Origin: Staphylococcus schweitzeri
GTDB lineage: Bacteria; Bacillota; Bacilli; Staphylococcales; Staphylococcaceae
Assembly (NCBI RefSeq): GCF_002902405.1
Contig: NZ_PPQS01000016.1
Location: 32,308 to 91,158, forward strand
Reading direction: 5' to 3'
Length of the DNA: 58,851 bases
The notes under the pieces are model-generated. The model made no database searches. It was not told where the DNA came from and worked only from the letters and a program-made list of their open reading frames with translations. The translations under genes and the position numbers were made by a program. Below, in pieces: positions 18,507-28,590 of this stretch; position 1 is the stretch's first letter; each line of letters begins with the position of its first letter.

Positions 18507-19733
18507 TTATTTATTTTCAGCGATATCTTGAACGATTCTAACAATAACATGTACAGCTTTTTCCATAACATCAATCGATGCATATTCATAAGGTCCATGG
18601 AAATTGCCACAACCAGTGAAAATATTAGGTGTCGGTAATCCCATAAAGGACAATTGTGATCCATCAGTACCGCCACGAATAGGTTCAGTATTTGTTGGGA
18701 TATTTAATTTATCAAAAACTCGTTTTGGAATATCAATGATATGTTGTAATGGCAATATTTTTTCAGCCATATTAAAATATTGATCAGTAATATCAACTTT
18801 TACAGGATAATTTTCAAAATGTGCATTGATATCGTCGCGTATTTCTAATATACGTTTCTTACGTAATTCAAATTGTTTTTTATCATGGTCACGAATAATA
18901 TATTGCAATGTTGCTTTTTCGACAGTACCTTCAAAGCGCATTAAATGATAAAATCCTTCGTAGCCTTCTGTACGTTCAGGTACTTCGTTATCAGGTAATA
19001 AACTATCAAATTGTTCACCTAAACGTATCGCGTTAAGCATTGCATTTTTAGCTGAACCTGGATGAACATTTACACCATGACATGTAATCACCGCTTCAGC
19101 GGCATTAAAGCTTTCGTATTGTAATTCGCCATATTGACTACCATCCATCGTATAGGCAAAGTCAGCACTGAATCGTTCGACATCAAATTTATGAGGTCCA
19201 CGTCCAATTTCTTCGTCGGGTGTAAATCCAATGCGAATTGTACCATGTTTAATTTCAGGATGTGCTTTTAAATAACAAATGGCTTCCATAATTTCAACGA
19301 TACCAGCTTTGTCGTCAGCCCCTAATAAAGAGGTGCCATCAGTAACCATCAATGTATGACCAACTAGACTATTAAGTTCTGGAAATACTTTAGGATCTAA
19401 TACACGTTTAGTATCACCTAATTTATATGGTTTAGCATCATAGTTTTCAATAATTTGTGGTTTGACATTAGAAGCATTGAAATCAGGCGAAGTATCTACA
19501 TGTGCTAGAAAACCAACAGTTGGTACATCATCATCGATATTGCTTTCTAGTGTAGCGAATAAATATCCATTTTCATCTAAATCAGTCGGCAATCCTAATT
19601 GTTGTAATTCTGTTTCTAATACATGTAGTAAATCCCATTGTTTCTCAGTAGAAGGCGTAGTTGTGGATTGTGGATCAGATTGTGTATCAATTGTCGCATA
19701 TCTTGTTAATCTATCTATTAATTGTTTCTTCAT
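18507..19733 (-). CDS. pepT: Peptidase T (tripeptide aminopeptidase)
   Basis: A 408-residue cytosolic dinuclear zinc M20 peptidase releasing the N-terminal residue of tripeptides. Ligand blocks: H in [12 protein letters not shown] in [14 protein letters not shown], the catalytic E-E pair in [12 protein letters not shown] in [12 protein letters not shown] and the late H in [19 protein letters not shown] lies before the ATG. It is 13 bases downstream of the small ThrE-type gene and ends a three-gene minus-strand operon. Confidence 0.95.
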   Translation of the reverse strand: MKKQLIDRLTRYATIDTQSDPQSTTTPSTEKQWDLLHVLETELQQLGLPTDLDENGYLFATLESNIDDDVPTVGFLAHVDTSPDFNASNVKPQIIENYDAKPYKLGDTKRVLDPKVFPELNSLVGHTLMVTDGTSLLGADDKAGIVEIMEAICYLKAHPEIKHGTIRIGFTPDEEIGRGPHKFDVERFSADFAYTMDGSQYGELQYESFNAAEAVITCHGVNVHPGSAKNAMLNAIRLGEQFDSLLPDNEVPERTEGYEGFYHLMRFEGTVEKATLQYIIRDHDKKQFELRKKRILEIRDDINAHFENYPVKVDITDQYFNMAEKILPLQHIIDIPKRVFDKLNIPTNTEPIRGGTDGSQLSFMGLPTPNIFTGCGNFHGPYEYASIDVMEKAVHVIVRIVQDIAENK

Positions 19734-19746
19734 CCTATTCGACCCC

Positions 19747-20241
19747 TTAAACTCTATTATTCATGTTGTAAGATTTTTTATATGTCTTACCTTTAATTTT
19801 ACCATACAGTTGTTTGATACGTGTGTATAGGTAATACAGTATCTCGGATACTAAAATACCAAATGCAATGGCACCTGATATTAGAGTAACTTCTAAAAAG
19901 GTATTTACAGCACTGGTATAATCATTTGAAACTAAAAATCGAGTTGCCTGATAAGCAGCACCACCGGGTACTAATGGGATGATACCTGGCACTATGAAAA
20001 TAATTACGGGGCGCTTATATCGACGGCTCATCGTATGACTCATTAAACCTAAAATTAAACTTCCTAAAAATGACGCGCCAACTTTTCCAAATTCTAAATC
20101 AACTGTTAATTGATATATTGTCCATGCAATGGCACCTACAAAACCACATGCAACTAAAAGTTTTTTTGGTGCATTAAAGATAATAGAGAAAAGTACTGTT
20201 GAAATAAAGCTTATCGTAAAATGAAATAAATAAAATAACAT
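19747..20241 (-). CDS. Threonine/serine exporter, small subunit (ThrE C-terminal type)
   Basis: A 164-residue protein with four or five hydrophobic helices, of the COG3610/DUF3815 family. This corresponds to the C-terminal half of ThrE-type threonine/serine exporters. [18 protein letters not shown] is the recognisable signature. The start has AAAGGACTG upstream. It lies 17 bases after the large subunit, and the two probably form one exporter. Confidence 0.85.
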   Translation of the reverse strand: MLFYLFHFTISFISTVLFSIIFNAPKKLLVACGFVGAIAWTIYQLTVDLEFGKVGASFLGSLILGLMSHTMSRRYKRPVIIFIVPGIIPLVPGGAAYQATRFLVSNDYTSAVNTFLEVTLISGAIAFGILVSEILYYLYTRIKQLYGKIKGKTYKKSYNMNNRV

Positions 20242-20258
20242 GCTTTAACAGTCCTTTC

Positions 20259-21020
20259 TTAAATAATTAGTAAAACAATTGCGACACCAGCGCCTATTGC
20301 GAATGCCGTTAATGCAGCTTCAACACCACGCGACATGCCGGCAAGTAATTCACCAGCTAGTAAATCGCGAATCGCATTGGTAATTAAAATACCTGGTACT
20401 AGAGGCATAACACTGGCAATGGTTATAATATCTTGGTTTGTTGCAATTCCTAATTTTGTAAATGTAGCGGCAATCGATATGACGACTGCTGCTGCAACAA
20501 ATTCTGAGAAAAATTTAATTTGAATATAGCGTTGTACAAAACTAAATGTTAAAAATGCTGCACCACCTGCTATTACTGCTATCCAACAATCTGATGCAAC
20601 GCCACCAAACATGAAAAGAAAAAAGCCACATGCGATGGCTGCTGCAAAGAAATTTGTTAAAAATGAGTATTGCAATGATGCATGTTGTAAATGAATGAAC
20701 TCTGACTTTGCTTCGTCAATTGTTAATTCTTGGTTTGATATTTTTCGGGAAAGACTATTTGTTAAAGCGATTTTTTCCAAATCCGTAGTACGTTCTTGTA
20801 CACGAATTAATCGCGTGCTTGTTCGATCATTTAATGAAAAGATGATTGCAGTTGAACTGACAAAACTATATGTATTATGAAGACCATAACTATGTGCGAT
20901 ACGATTCATCGTATCTTCAACACGATATGTTTCTGCACCAGACTCTAGCAAAATTCTTCCTGCAATCAATACAACATCAATCACTTTATTTTCATCTATA
21001 ATTGTGATTGAATCAGGCAT
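20259..21020 (-). CDS. Threonine/serine exporter, large subunit (ThrE N-terminal type)
   Basis: A 253-residue protein of the COG2966/DUF1212 family. The cytoplasmic N-terminal part has LLESGAETYRVEDTMNRIA near residues 23-41, and helices follow from about residue 115, with MPLVPGILITNAIRDLLAGE the conserved late motif. The strong GGAGGTGA upstream fixes the start. With the small subunit downstream it makes a complete ThrE split over two genes; pepT then supplies or clears peptide-derived amino acids, an inference from order only. Confidence 0.85.
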   Translation of the reverse strand: MPDSITIIDENKVIDVVLIAGRILLESGAETYRVEDTMNRIAHSYGLHNTYSFVSSTAIIFSLNDRTSTRLIRVQERTTDLEKIALTNSLSRKISNQELTIDEAKSEFIHLQHASLQYSFLTNFFAAAIACGFFLFMFGGVASDCWIAVIAGGAAFLTFSFVQRYIQIKFFSEFVAAAVVISIAATFTKLGIATNQDIITIASVMPLVPGILITNAIRDLLAGELLAGMSRGVEAALTAFAIGAGVAIVLLII

Positions 21021-21148
21021 ATCAATTCACCTCCAATGATTTTGTTTATTTATTTGAACAATTGAAGTTTACAACTTGTTGTTGCAACTTTCAATAGTGA
21101 GACGCCGGATATGTATGAAGTAATTGCAAGGTTAAAATTAAAATAATA

Positions 21149-21209
21149 AAAAACTGTTAATCTTTGCTATTGTATCATGGTTTAATAATAGCAAATGATT
21201 AACAGTTTT
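21149..21209 (-). terminator. Terminator of gdpS
   Basis: AAAACTGTTAATC-TTTGCTATT on the left pairs with AATAGCAAAT-GATTAACAGTTTT on the right, with T-rich sequence beyond when read leftward. It ends the minus-strand gdpS message. Confidence 0.85.
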
Positions 21210-21216
21210 GTCGTTG

Positions 21217-22287
21217 TTATAAATTGATAATAGGGTTAAACATGACTTTATTTCGTCCTTGATTTTTGGCTACGTGTACCATATCATCTGCATCTTTAAA
21301 TACTTTTCGCTGTGATTTAGGGTCTTCGTCTGTTAGATAGCCGACACCTATTGATACAGATAATTTAATAACTTCTTTGTTTGGTAAATGAAATGAAGAT
21401 TTTTCAACTCCTGAACGAATGTTTTCAGCTAATTTAACACTTTGATCTAGTGAGTAATTGTGTATAACTACAGAGAACTCTTCGCCGCCATTTCTAAAAA
21501 TTTTAAATTGATTTGGTACATAATTTTTAAGTAATTGTGACATTTGTTTTAATACTGCATCACCAGATTTATGTGAATAGGTATCATTGACATCTTTAAA
21601 GCCATCGATATCAATTAATAATAACGCAATGCTTTGATGTTCTTTTTCAGCTTTCTGTGAAATTTCATTTAAGTATCTATCGAATTCTTTTACATTGCCT
21701 AAACCTGTTAAATAATCATACTTGTCTTCATTTTCATAACGATTAACAAGTGAGAAGAAATGCCATATATCTACAAAAGTTATTGCAGATGCTAACGTGA
21801 TAATTAATGATATTGGTATTAAAATGATAACTTCAGATAAGTTATAAAGCGGGCTCACTAAAGCAACACCAAATAAAATAATAATTGTGACAACATTAAG
21901 AATTAATAATGATAGTACATCGTTTTGTTTTAAAAATGGTCCTATAGCACTTGTTACGGCAGCAATAACGATTAATGTGACACCGTACATAATTGAGTTG
22001 TTGAATACTACGACTTCAACAATTGATACAATTAAAGTAGCAGATAATGTATAGACCATATTGGTAAATCTACCTAAAAATAATAAAGGGACGAATGTTA
22101 AATGAATTAAATAATCCTCACGATAAGGAATAGGGTAAACAGATAATAATAATGAAACGATTGTCATCAATACTGTGACATAGGCTTTAGAAAAAACCAT
22201 ACGTTTGTTTTCTGAATACTGTAATCGATGGAACAAATAGATTCCAGCGACGATAACAGATATATTGTATATAAATGCTTCGAACAT
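21217..22287 (-). CDS. gdpS: GGDEF-domain membrane protein GdpS
   Basis: A 356-residue protein with about six N-terminal transmembrane segments (to about residue 180, 5TM-LYT-like) followed by a GGDEF domain; the signature loop reads GGEEF in [13 protein letters not shown]. The metal site is in [19 protein letters not shown]. Staphylococci keep this as essentially their only intact GGDEF protein. Published work on S. aureus GdpS reports effects on biofilm and virulence that do not depend on cyclic-di-GMP synthesis. Monocistronic. Confidence 0.92.
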   Translation of the reverse strand: MFEAFIYNISVIVAGIYLFHRLQYSENKRMVFSKAYVTVLMTIVSLLLSVYPIPYREDYLIHLTFVPLLFLGRFTNMVYTLSATLIVSIVEVVVFNNSIMYGVTLIVIAAVTSAIGPFLKQNDVLSLLILNVVTIIILFGVALVSPLYNLSEVIILIPISLIITLASAITFVDIWHFFSLVNRYENEDKYDYLTGLGNVKEFDRYLNEISQKAEKEHQSIALLLIDIDGFKDVNDTYSHKSGDAVLKQMSQLLKNYVPNQFKIFRNGGEEFSVVIHNYSLDQSVKLAENIRSGVEKSSFHLPNKEVIKLSVSIGVGYLTDEDPKSQRKVFKDADDMVHVAKNQGRNKVMFNPIINL

Positions 22288-22604
22288 GTCTTAATCGACT
22301 CCTTTAATTGACCACTAGCTATTGTAAGTGAAAACTTACATTTTGTCATTAATTTATATATAAAATTAACGTTTAATATAGACTTTAATGTTAAAATGTT
22401 GCCTTAAATGATATGATAAAAAAATGAGTAATAAACGATATAAACAAAATGAATCGTATATTTGTAAATATGATATCATTTATTGAGCGAATTAATTTAT
22501 AATAAAGGCATAAGATATACCTTGAAAGTATATATGACATTCTTTAAAGATTATATTAAATAAATACAACGTTAAAAACAATTAATATCGATGAAGGTGA
22601 ATAA
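22288..22604. other. Divergent intergenic region between gdpS and tarO
   Basis: This 317-base AT-rich gap must hold both promoters. A TTGAAA at 22522 with a weak TAAAGA 17 bases on is the best tarO candidate. I see no hairpin, riboswitch or repeat. Confidence 0.3.
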
Positions 22605-23660
22605 ATGGTTACATTATTACTTGTTGCAGTCACGATGATTGTCAGTTTGATTATAACGCCAATCGTTATTGCAATATCGAAAAGATTAAATCTAGTTGAT
22701 AAACCAAATTTTAGAAAAGTACACACAAAACCTGTATCTGTAATGGGTGGAACTGTGATTCTCTTTTCATTTTTAATAGGTATTTGGATTGGACATCCTA
22801 TTGAAACAGAAATCAAGCCACTTATTATTGGTGCGATTATTATGTACATACTTGGACTTGTAGATGATATTTATGATTTGAAACCTTATATTAAGCTTGC
22901 TGGCCAAATTGCTGCAGCTCTTGTTGTTGCTTTTTATGGTGTGACCATTGACTTTATCTCATTACCAATGGGTACAACGATACACTTTGGATTTTTAAGT
23001 ATACCAATTACAGTCATTTGGATTGTTGCAATTACAAATGCAATTAACTTAATTGATGGATTAGATGGATTGGCATCTGGGGTTTCAGCAATTGGACTTA
23101 TTACAATTGGATTTATTGCGATTTTACAAGCGAACATATTTATTACTATGATTTGTTGCGTATTATTAGGTTCATTGATTGGATTTTTATTTTACAATTT
23201 CCATCCAGCAAAAATATTCCTTGGAGATAGCGGGGCATTAATGATTGGATTTATTATTGGATTCCTATCATTATTAGGGTTCAAAAATATTACAATTATT
23301 GCTTTATTCTTCCCAATCGTTATTTTAGCAGTACCTTTTATTGATACATTATTTGCCATGATTCGACGTGTTAAAAAAGGTCAACATATTATGCAAGCTG
23401 ATAAGTCTCATCTACATCATAAATTATTAGCTTTAGGTTATACACATAGGCAAACAGTATTATTAATCTATTCAATTTCTATTTTATTTAGCCTTTCTAG
23501 TATTATTTTATATGTGTCACCACCATTAGGTGTCGTATTGATGTTTGTGTTAATTATTTTTAGTATTGAGCTGATTGTTGAATTTACAGGACTAATTGAT
23601 AATAACTACAGACCGATTTTGAATTTAATTAGCCGTAAGTCTTCTCATAAAGAAGATTGA
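22605..23660 (+). CDS. tarO: Undecaprenyl-phosphate GlcNAc-1-phosphate transferase TarO (TagO)
   Basis: A 351-residue polytopic membrane enzyme of the MraY/WecA family that moves GlcNAc-1-phosphate from UDP-GlcNAc to undecaprenyl phosphate, the first step of wall teichoic acid synthesis. Signatures in order: VDKPNFRKVHTKPV, VDDIYDLKPYIKL (Mg-binding Asp pair), NAINLIDGLDGLASG, FLGDSGALMIGF, and the HLHHKLLALGYTHRQ loop. Length and about eleven helices are normal. Single gene, convergent with yigZ. Confidence 0.95.
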   Translation: MVTLLLVAVTMIVSLIITPIVIAISKRLNLVDKPNFRKVHTKPVSVMGGTVILFSFLIGIWIGHPIETEIKPLIIGAIIMYILGLVDDIYDLKPYIKLAGQIAAALVVAFYGVTIDFISLPMGTTIHFGFLSIPITVIWIVAITNAINLIDGLDGLASGVSAIGLITIGFIAILQANIFITMICCVLLGSLIGFLFYNFHPAKIFLGDSGALMIGFIIGFLSLLGFKNITIIALFFPIVILAVPFIDTLFAMIRRVKKGQHIMQADKSHLHHKLLALGYTHRQTVLLIYSISILFSLSSIILYVSPPLGVVLMFVLIIFSIELIVEFTGLIDNNYRPILNLISRKSSHKED

Positions 23661-23715
23661 GAAGTGAGATGGACTTTGGATTAATACTTTATTGGAATTA
23701 AAAAAGATAATAAAT

Positions 23716-23782
23716 AAAGCACTAGCATGATCGTGTTACTTCAATTTGCATTTGAAATACACCATCATTTGCTAGTGCTTTT
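23716..23782. terminator. Terminator between tarO and yigZ
   Basis: AAAGCACTAGCA (23716-23727) pairs perfectly with TGCTAGTGCTTTT (23770-23782) between convergent genes. Its right arm touches the yigZ stop codon. Confidence 0.75.
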
Positions 23783-24422
23783 ATGTTGTTGGAATATCGA
23801 AAGGTAACTGTTTTGTATTATCTTCAGTTAATTCAAAATTACCAGCAGTTATTTGATTTAGAAAATTGATGAAATCGTTGTAGTCAGTTTTAACAACATC
23901 GATGTAATAACTAACTTTATCAGTATAAGTTTGATTTCTTAACATAAAATGTGTAGAGGTTAATTCATATTCGAATTTTCCAGTTTGATCATAATTAAGT
24001 GTGACAATACAAGGAATGGCTTCACGGAGTTCAACACGTCCAGCATCATAAATGACATCTCTTACGGCACCACTATATGCACGAATTAAGCCACCACCAC
24101 CTAATTTGATACCTCCAAAATATCTTGTAACAACAACGCATGTATTATGAACATCCAGTTTTTTCAAAATGTCTAACATTGGCACTCCGGCAGTACCTGT
24201 AGGTTCACCATCATCATTGGCTTTTTGAATATTCATCTCAGGACCTATTGTATATGCTGAACAGTTATGTGTGGCATCTTTATGTTCTTTTTTTATTGCA
24301 GCAATAAATTCTTTAGCGTCATCCTCACTTTGAACTGGTTTAATATGAGCAATAAATCTCGACTTACTAATTATATTTTCAATGGTGTGTTCTTTTTTAA
24401 TAGTAATGATATTTTGTGTCAT
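23781..24422 (-). CDS. YigZ/IMPACT family protein (UPF0029)
   Basis: A 213-residue protein. The N-terminal UPF0029 domain is recognisable from KSRFIAHIKPV, ATHNCSAYTIG, the NDDGEPTGTAGVPML block and VTRYFGGIKLGGGGLIRAYS. A ferredoxin-like DUF1949 C-terminal domain follows from about residue 140. The eukaryotic relative IMPACT/YIH1 regulates Gcn2; bacterial function is not established. ATG with AAGGAG upstream. Single minus-strand gene. Confidence 0.9.
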   Translation of the reverse strand: MTQNIITIKKEHTIENIISKSRFIAHIKPVQSEDDAKEFIAAIKKEHKDATHNCSAYTIGPEMNIQKANDDGEPTGTAGVPMLDILKKLDVHNTCVVVTRYFGGIKLGGGGLIRAYSGAVRDVIYDAGRVELREAIPCIVTLNYDQTGKFEYELTSTHFMLRNQTYTDKVSYYIDVVKTDYNDFINFLNQITAGNFELTEDNTKQLPFDIPTT

Positions 24423-24565
24423 AATAACTCCTTAATTCATAAGCTTTAGATTATTTAAACTACATTATACACTGAAAATGACACAACAATAAATCGTTTG
24501 ATTGCCATTTTCTTTTTAACAGAAATATTGTATCATGACTATGAGTATATTTGAGGAGGACGACT

Positions 24566-25432
24566 ATGAAAATTGCTGTGATGACCGATTCTACAAGTTA
24601 TCTGTCGCAAGACTTAATTGATAAATATAACATTCAAATCGCGCCATTAAGTGTGACATTTGATGATGGTAAGAATTTTACAGAAAGTAATGAAATAGCA
24701 ATTAATGAATTTTATAATAAAATGGCATCGTCACAAACGATACCAACGACAAGCCAACCTGCAATTGGCGAATGGATTACAAAATATGAAAAGCTAAGAG
24801 ATCAAGGTTACACAGATATCATCGTCATTTGTTTATCAAGTGGAATCAGCGGTAGTTACCAATCTAGTTATCAAGCAGGAGAAATGGTTGACGGCGTTAA
24901 TGTGCATGCTTTCGATAGTAAACTAGCAGCGATGATTGAAGGGTGCTATGTTTTAAGAGCTATTGAACTAGTTGAAAAAGGGTATGAACCACAGCAGATT
25001 ATTGATGATTTAACTGAGATGCGAAAACATACAGGTGCATTTTTAATTGTTGATGATTTAAAAAACTTACAAAAAAGTGGTCGAATTACTGGAGCACAAG
25101 CATGGGTTGGTACATTATTAAAAATGAAACCAGTACTTAAATTTGAAGATGGTAAGATAATACCTGAAGAAAAAGTCCGTACTAAAAAGCGTGCTATCCA
25201 AACTCTTGAAAAGAAAGTATTAGAAATTGTTAAGGACTACGAGGAAATAACGTTATTTGTTATTAATGGAGATCACTATGAAGATGGTCAAGCATTATAC
25301 AGAAAGTTGTTAGAAGATTGTCCGTCAAATTATCAAGTTGCATATTCAGAATTTGGTCCAGTAATTGCAGCACATCTAGGTTCAGGTGGATTAGGTTTAG
25401 GATACGTTGGTAGAAAAATAAGGTTAACGTAA
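24566..25432 (+). CDS. fakB1: DegV-family fatty acid-binding protein FakB1
   Basis: A 288-residue cytosolic lipid-binding protein that holds a fatty acid while FakA phosphorylates it, feeding exogenous fatty acids to PlsX/PlsY phospholipid synthesis. DegV hallmarks: [10 protein letters not shown] at the N terminus, [22 protein letters not shown], and the C-terminal [17 protein letters not shown]. Near identity to S. aureus FakB1 (preference for saturated acids) makes the assignment firm, though about 15 residues differ from the S. aureus sequence as I recall it. Start: GAGGAGGAC before the ATG at 24566. Confidence 0.93.
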   Translation: MKIAVMTDSTSYLSQDLIDKYNIQIAPLSVTFDDGKNFTESNEIAINEFYNKMASSQTIPTTSQPAIGEWITKYEKLRDQGYTDIIVICLSSGISGSYQSSYQAGEMVDGVNVHAFDSKLAAMIEGCYVLRAIELVEKGYEPQQIIDDLTEMRKHTGAFLIVDDLKNLQKSGRITGAQAWVGTLLKMKPVLKFEDGKIIPEEKVRTKKRAIQTLEKKVLEIVKDYEEITLFVINGDHYEDGQALYRKLLEDCPSNYQVAYSEFGPVIAAHLGSGGLGLGYVGRKIRLT

Positions 25433-25452
25433 TTATAAAATTTTACTTGAAG

Positions 25453-25568
25453 AGTCTACATTATGATTAAAGTTTTAAGTTTAGTATTTTAAGTATTATT
25501 ATGATTTATCATTTAAATGCTGAAATTCTATAGTTAAAACGTAATAATTATTATATGTAGGCTTTTTT
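25453..25568 (+). terminator. Possible long-loop terminator/attenuator before comFA
   Basis: AGTCTACAT (25453 onward) pairs with ATGTAGGCTTTTTT (ending 25568), around about 90 bases of AT-rich loop. It follows fakB1 and ends just before the comFA ribosome site, so it could end fakB1 or attenuate comFA. The very long loop makes it uncertain. Confidence 0.35.
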
Positions 25569-25588
25569 ATTGAAAAGAGGTAAATCAC

Positions 25589-26878
25589 ATCAAACATTAT
25601 GGAAAATTAATACACCCCCGAACGCAACTAACGACTGAGGTAATTAAAACAGAAGCTATAGGTATAATAAAAGAAGGGCGATATTATCGGTGCCTTCAAT
25701 GTGAAAGTAATGAACCTCAACATTTTTATCAATATTACTCGCCAACTCTTTCAAAAATGATTGTGTATTGTCGAAATTGTATCGCACTTGGTCGCATGGA
25801 TGATATGACAGTTTATAAAATAACAGAGAGTTCTCAGAATCCTTCGCAAGCTTATTATAATCTACCGTTTGAATTATCTGTACAACAAGCATATGCTTCT
25901 GAACATATCGTTCGGGCAATTCAGAACCGGCAAACAATTTTGTTATATGCAGTTACGGGTGCTGGTAAAACAGAAATGATGTTTCAAGGTATTCAACATG
26001 CAAGACGTCAAGGAGATAACATTGCTGTCGTATCGCCACGTGTAGATGTAGTTGTAGAAATTAGCAAACGAATTCAAGACGCGTTTAAAGGAGAGAATAT
26101 AGACGTCTTACATCAGCAGTCACAGCAACAATTTAACGGTCATTTTGTAGTAAGTACTGTTCACCAGCTTTACCGCTTCAAAAAACATTTTGATATTATT
26201 TTTGTTGATGAAGTAGATGCATTTCCATTAGCAATGGACAATATTTTACAACAAACATTAATTTCATCTGCTAAAGAAATTCACGCAATGATTTATATGA
26301 CTGCCACACCACCCAATCACCTTTTAGCCAAAATTCCTCGAGATAATATTATTACATTACCTGCACGTTTTCATAAAAAGTCACTACCAGTTCCAAAATT
26401 CCATTATTTCAAATTAAAAGAAAACAAAATTCAGCATACACTTTATAAATTATTAATAGAACAAATTTCTAATAATCGATACACACTTGTCTTTTTTAGT
26501 AATATAGACATAATGATTAAAACATTCTCGGCTTATAAGAATAAAATTTCAAGATTAACATATGTACATGGTGAAGACGTTTTTCGTTTTCAAAAAGTAG
26601 AAAATTTGCGAAATGGAAAATATGATGTCATTTTTACTACAACGATTTTAGAACGAGGATTCACGATGGCTAATTTAGATGTTATCGTCATTGATGCGCA
26701 TCAGTTTTCTAAAGAAGCATTAATTCAAATTGCTGGAAGAGTTGGACGTAAATTAGAATGTCCTAATGGTAAAGTATTGTATTTACATCAAGGTGTTAGT
26801 TTAAGTATGATGCTAGCAAGAAAGGAAATATTTCAAATGAATCGATTAGCTTTAAAAAGAGGTTGGATTGATGAATAA
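25589..26878 (+). CDS. comFA: ComFA, DNA helicase/translocase of the competence system
   Basis: A superfamily 2 ATPase that drives transforming DNA into the cytosol. Motifs: Walker A AVTGAGKTEM, the DEAD-box variant DEVD, MTATPPNHLL, and ERGFTMAN with QIAGRVGRK. The zinc finger uses CLQC (codons at 25691-25702) and the later CRNC. The first CxxC lies upstream of the first ATG (25757), so the protein must begin earlier. The frame is open from 25574 and holds no ATG, GTG or TTG. The best site is an ATC at 25589, with GAGGT 7 bases before it, giving about 429 residues (B. subtilis ComFA is longer). comFC follows with an 8-base overlap. Confidence 0.8.
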   Translation: MKHYGKLIHPRTQLTTEVIKTEAIGIIKEGRYYRCLQCESNEPQHFYQYYSPTLSKMIVYCRNCIALGRMDDMTVYKITESSQNPSQAYYNLPFELSVQQAYASEHIVRAIQNRQTILLYAVTGAGKTEMMFQGIQHARRQGDNIAVVSPRVDVVVEISKRIQDAFKGENIDVLHQQSQQQFNGHFVVSTVHQLYRFKKHFDIIFVDEVDAFPLAMDNILQQTLISSAKEIHAMIYMTATPPNHLLAKIPRDNIITLPARFHKKSLPVPKFHYFKLKENKIQHTLYKLLIEQISNNRYTLVFFSNIDIMIKTFSAYKNKISRLTYVHGEDVFRFQKVENLRNGKYDVIFTTTILERGFTMANLDVIVIDAHQFSKEALIQIAGRVGRKLECPNGKVLYLHQGVSLSMMLARKEIFQMNRLALKRGWIDE

Positions 26879-27545
26879 GTGTTTGAATTGTGGTAGAAAA
26901 ATAAATGAATCTATTTCAATTTATAATTTATTTAAGAAGCCTAATCGATTATGTAAACTTTGCGAGAGTGCATGGGAAGAGATGAAAATCAATAGTAAAG
27001 AAAGGCGATGTGTTAAATGTCTAAAATGTTTAAGTGATAAGGAAGAAATATGCTTAGATTGTGAATTTTTAGCAACACATTTTAAATTAATGGAACAATT
27101 GTATTGTGGATATAATTATGATGGGATAATGAAAGAGGTTATTCATCAATTTAAGTTTATGAAGGATTATTATTTATGTGAATTGTTGGCACATTTAATT
27201 GAAATACCTTCGACAACGTATGATTATATTGTGCCAATACCTTCATCTGCATCAAATGATCAATATAGAACATATAATCCAGTTGAAGAGGTTTTAACAG
27301 CGAAAGAGATTCAATTTGAAAAGGTTTTAAAAATGGTTGACAGGCCAAAACAAGCCGGACTATCTAAAAAAGAACGACTTATAGAAGAAAATCCATTTAT
27401 AGTTGATACAAGTTTAGATTTAACAGATAAAGAAATATTACTCATTGACGATATTTATACAACAGGATTAACAATTCATCGTGCAGGGTGTAAATTATAT
27501 ACTAAAAATATCAGAAAATTCAAAGTGTTTGCGTTTGCACGATAG
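26871..27545 (+). CDS. comFC: ComFC, phosphoribosyltransferase-fold competence protein
   Basis: A 224-residue ComF-family protein. An N-terminal zinc finger (CLNCGRK, CKLC, CVKCLKC, CLDC) is followed by a type I phosphoribosyltransferase domain with the PRPP-like loop ILLIDDIYTTGLTIHRAG near residue 185. It is needed with ComFA for DNA uptake in B. subtilis; its biochemical role is unclear. The ATG at 26871 is chosen over a TTG one codon earlier because of spacing from AAAGAGG. Coupled to comFA by overlap. Confidence 0.9.
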   Translation: MNKCLNCGRKINESISIYNLFKKPNRLCKLCESAWEEMKINSKERRCVKCLKCLSDKEEICLDCEFLATHFKLMEQLYCGYNYDGIMKEVIHQFKFMKDYYLCELLAHLIEIPSTTYDYIVPIPSSASNDQYRTYNPVEEVLTAKEIQFEKVLKMVDRPKQAGLSKKERLIEENPFIVDTSLDLTDKEILLIDDIYTTGLTIHRAGCKLYTKNIRKFKVFAFAR

Positions 27546-27605
27546 CGTAAAAATGTTAAAATATAATAAAGAGTTACCAATAAAGAGGTTTAAGGAGAGA
27601 TTACT

Positions 27606-28178
27606 ATGATTAGATTTGAAATTCATGGAGATAACCTCACTATCACAGATGCTATTCGCAACTATATTGAGGAAAAAATTGGTAAGTTGGAACGTTATTT
27701 TAATGACGTACCAAATGCAGTCGCGCATGTAAAAGTTAAAACGTATTCAAATTCAGCAACTAAAATTGAAGTAACAATTCCATTGAAAAATGTAACGTTA
27801 CGAGCTGAAGAGCGCAACGATGATTTATATGCAGGAATTGATTTAATTAATAATAAACTTGAAAGACAAGTTAGAAAATATAAAACACGTGTTAATCGTA
27901 AGAGTCGTGATCGAGGAGATCAAGAAGTGTTTGTTGCAGAGTTGCAAGAAATGCAAGAAACACCAGTTGACAATGAGACTTATGATGATAACGAAATCGA
28001 AATTATTCGTTCTAAAGAATTCAGCTTAAAGCCAATGGATTCAGAAGAAGCTGTATTACAAATGAATCTTCTTGGTCATGATTTCTTTGTATTCACAGAT
28101 AGAGAAACAGATGGAACAAGCATAGTTTATCGTCGTAAAGATGGTAAATATGGTTTAATTCAAACTAGCGAACAATAA
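27606..28178 (+). CDS. hpf: Long-form ribosome hibernation-promoting factor
   Basis: A 190-residue long HPF. The N-terminal S30AE/YfiA domain (about residues 1-105, with [20 protein letters not shown]) binds the 30S decoding region. The C-terminal domain (about 130-190, with [12 protein letters not shown]) dimerises 70S particles into inactive 100S ribosomes during stasis. AAGGAG precedes the ATG, and TATAAT at about 27562 is a likely -10. Monocistronic, ended by a strong terminator. Confidence 0.95.
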   Translation: MIRFEIHGDNLTITDAIRNYIEEKIGKLERYFNDVPNAVAHVKVKTYSNSATKIEVTIPLKNVTLRAEERNDDLYAGIDLINNKLERQVRKYKTRVNRKSRDRGDQEVFVAELQEMQETPVDNETYDDNEIEIIRSKEFSLKPMDSEEAVLQMNLLGHDFFVFTDRETDGTSIVYRRKDGKYGLIQTSEQ

Positions 28179-28188
28179 ATGAAATTTT

Positions 28189-28220
28189 AAGCACTTGTGT
28201 TCTTGCACAAGTGCTTTTTT
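28189..28220 (+). terminator. Terminator of hpf
   Basis: AAGCACTTGTG (28189-28199) pairs with CACAAGTGCTT (28206-28216); a T run follows to 28220. Confidence 0.92.
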
Positions 28221-28590
28221 AAATTCAAAATAGTTAGTTAAATTATTTCGTGATTCACTTATGTAATTTGTTGAATGAAACATAGTGTCTATGCTAATGT
28301 TAATGGATGTATATATTTGAATGTTAAGTTAATTATAGTATGTCAGTTTATTGAACAATCCACTTAAATAATCACAAAACACTGATGTTATATTTTATAG
28401 GGAAGTATTAATATGTATTGAGATTATATTTGATAGTGATAAACTTGTTATCAATAGAATGTGAATGAAGTTTGTCGTAAATATATTTATATTGATTCCT
28501 TAAATGAGTAAATAAGTATAATTTTATAACTATAAATGATAAGATATATTGTTGTAGGCCAAACAGTTTTTAGCTAAAGGAGCGAACGAA
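28221..28590. other. Intergenic region upstream of secA
   Basis: AT-rich and without a gene. The only structure I see is a short inverted repeat TGATAA (28437-28442) / TTATCA (28448-28453), which could be an operator. AAAGGAGCG before 28591 is the secA ribosome site. Confidence 0.25.

Noticed and set aside
28437..28453. Fur-like inverted repeat upstream of secA
   Set aside because: TGATAA/TTATCA has the wrong spacing and lacks the 7-1-7 core seen at sstA.
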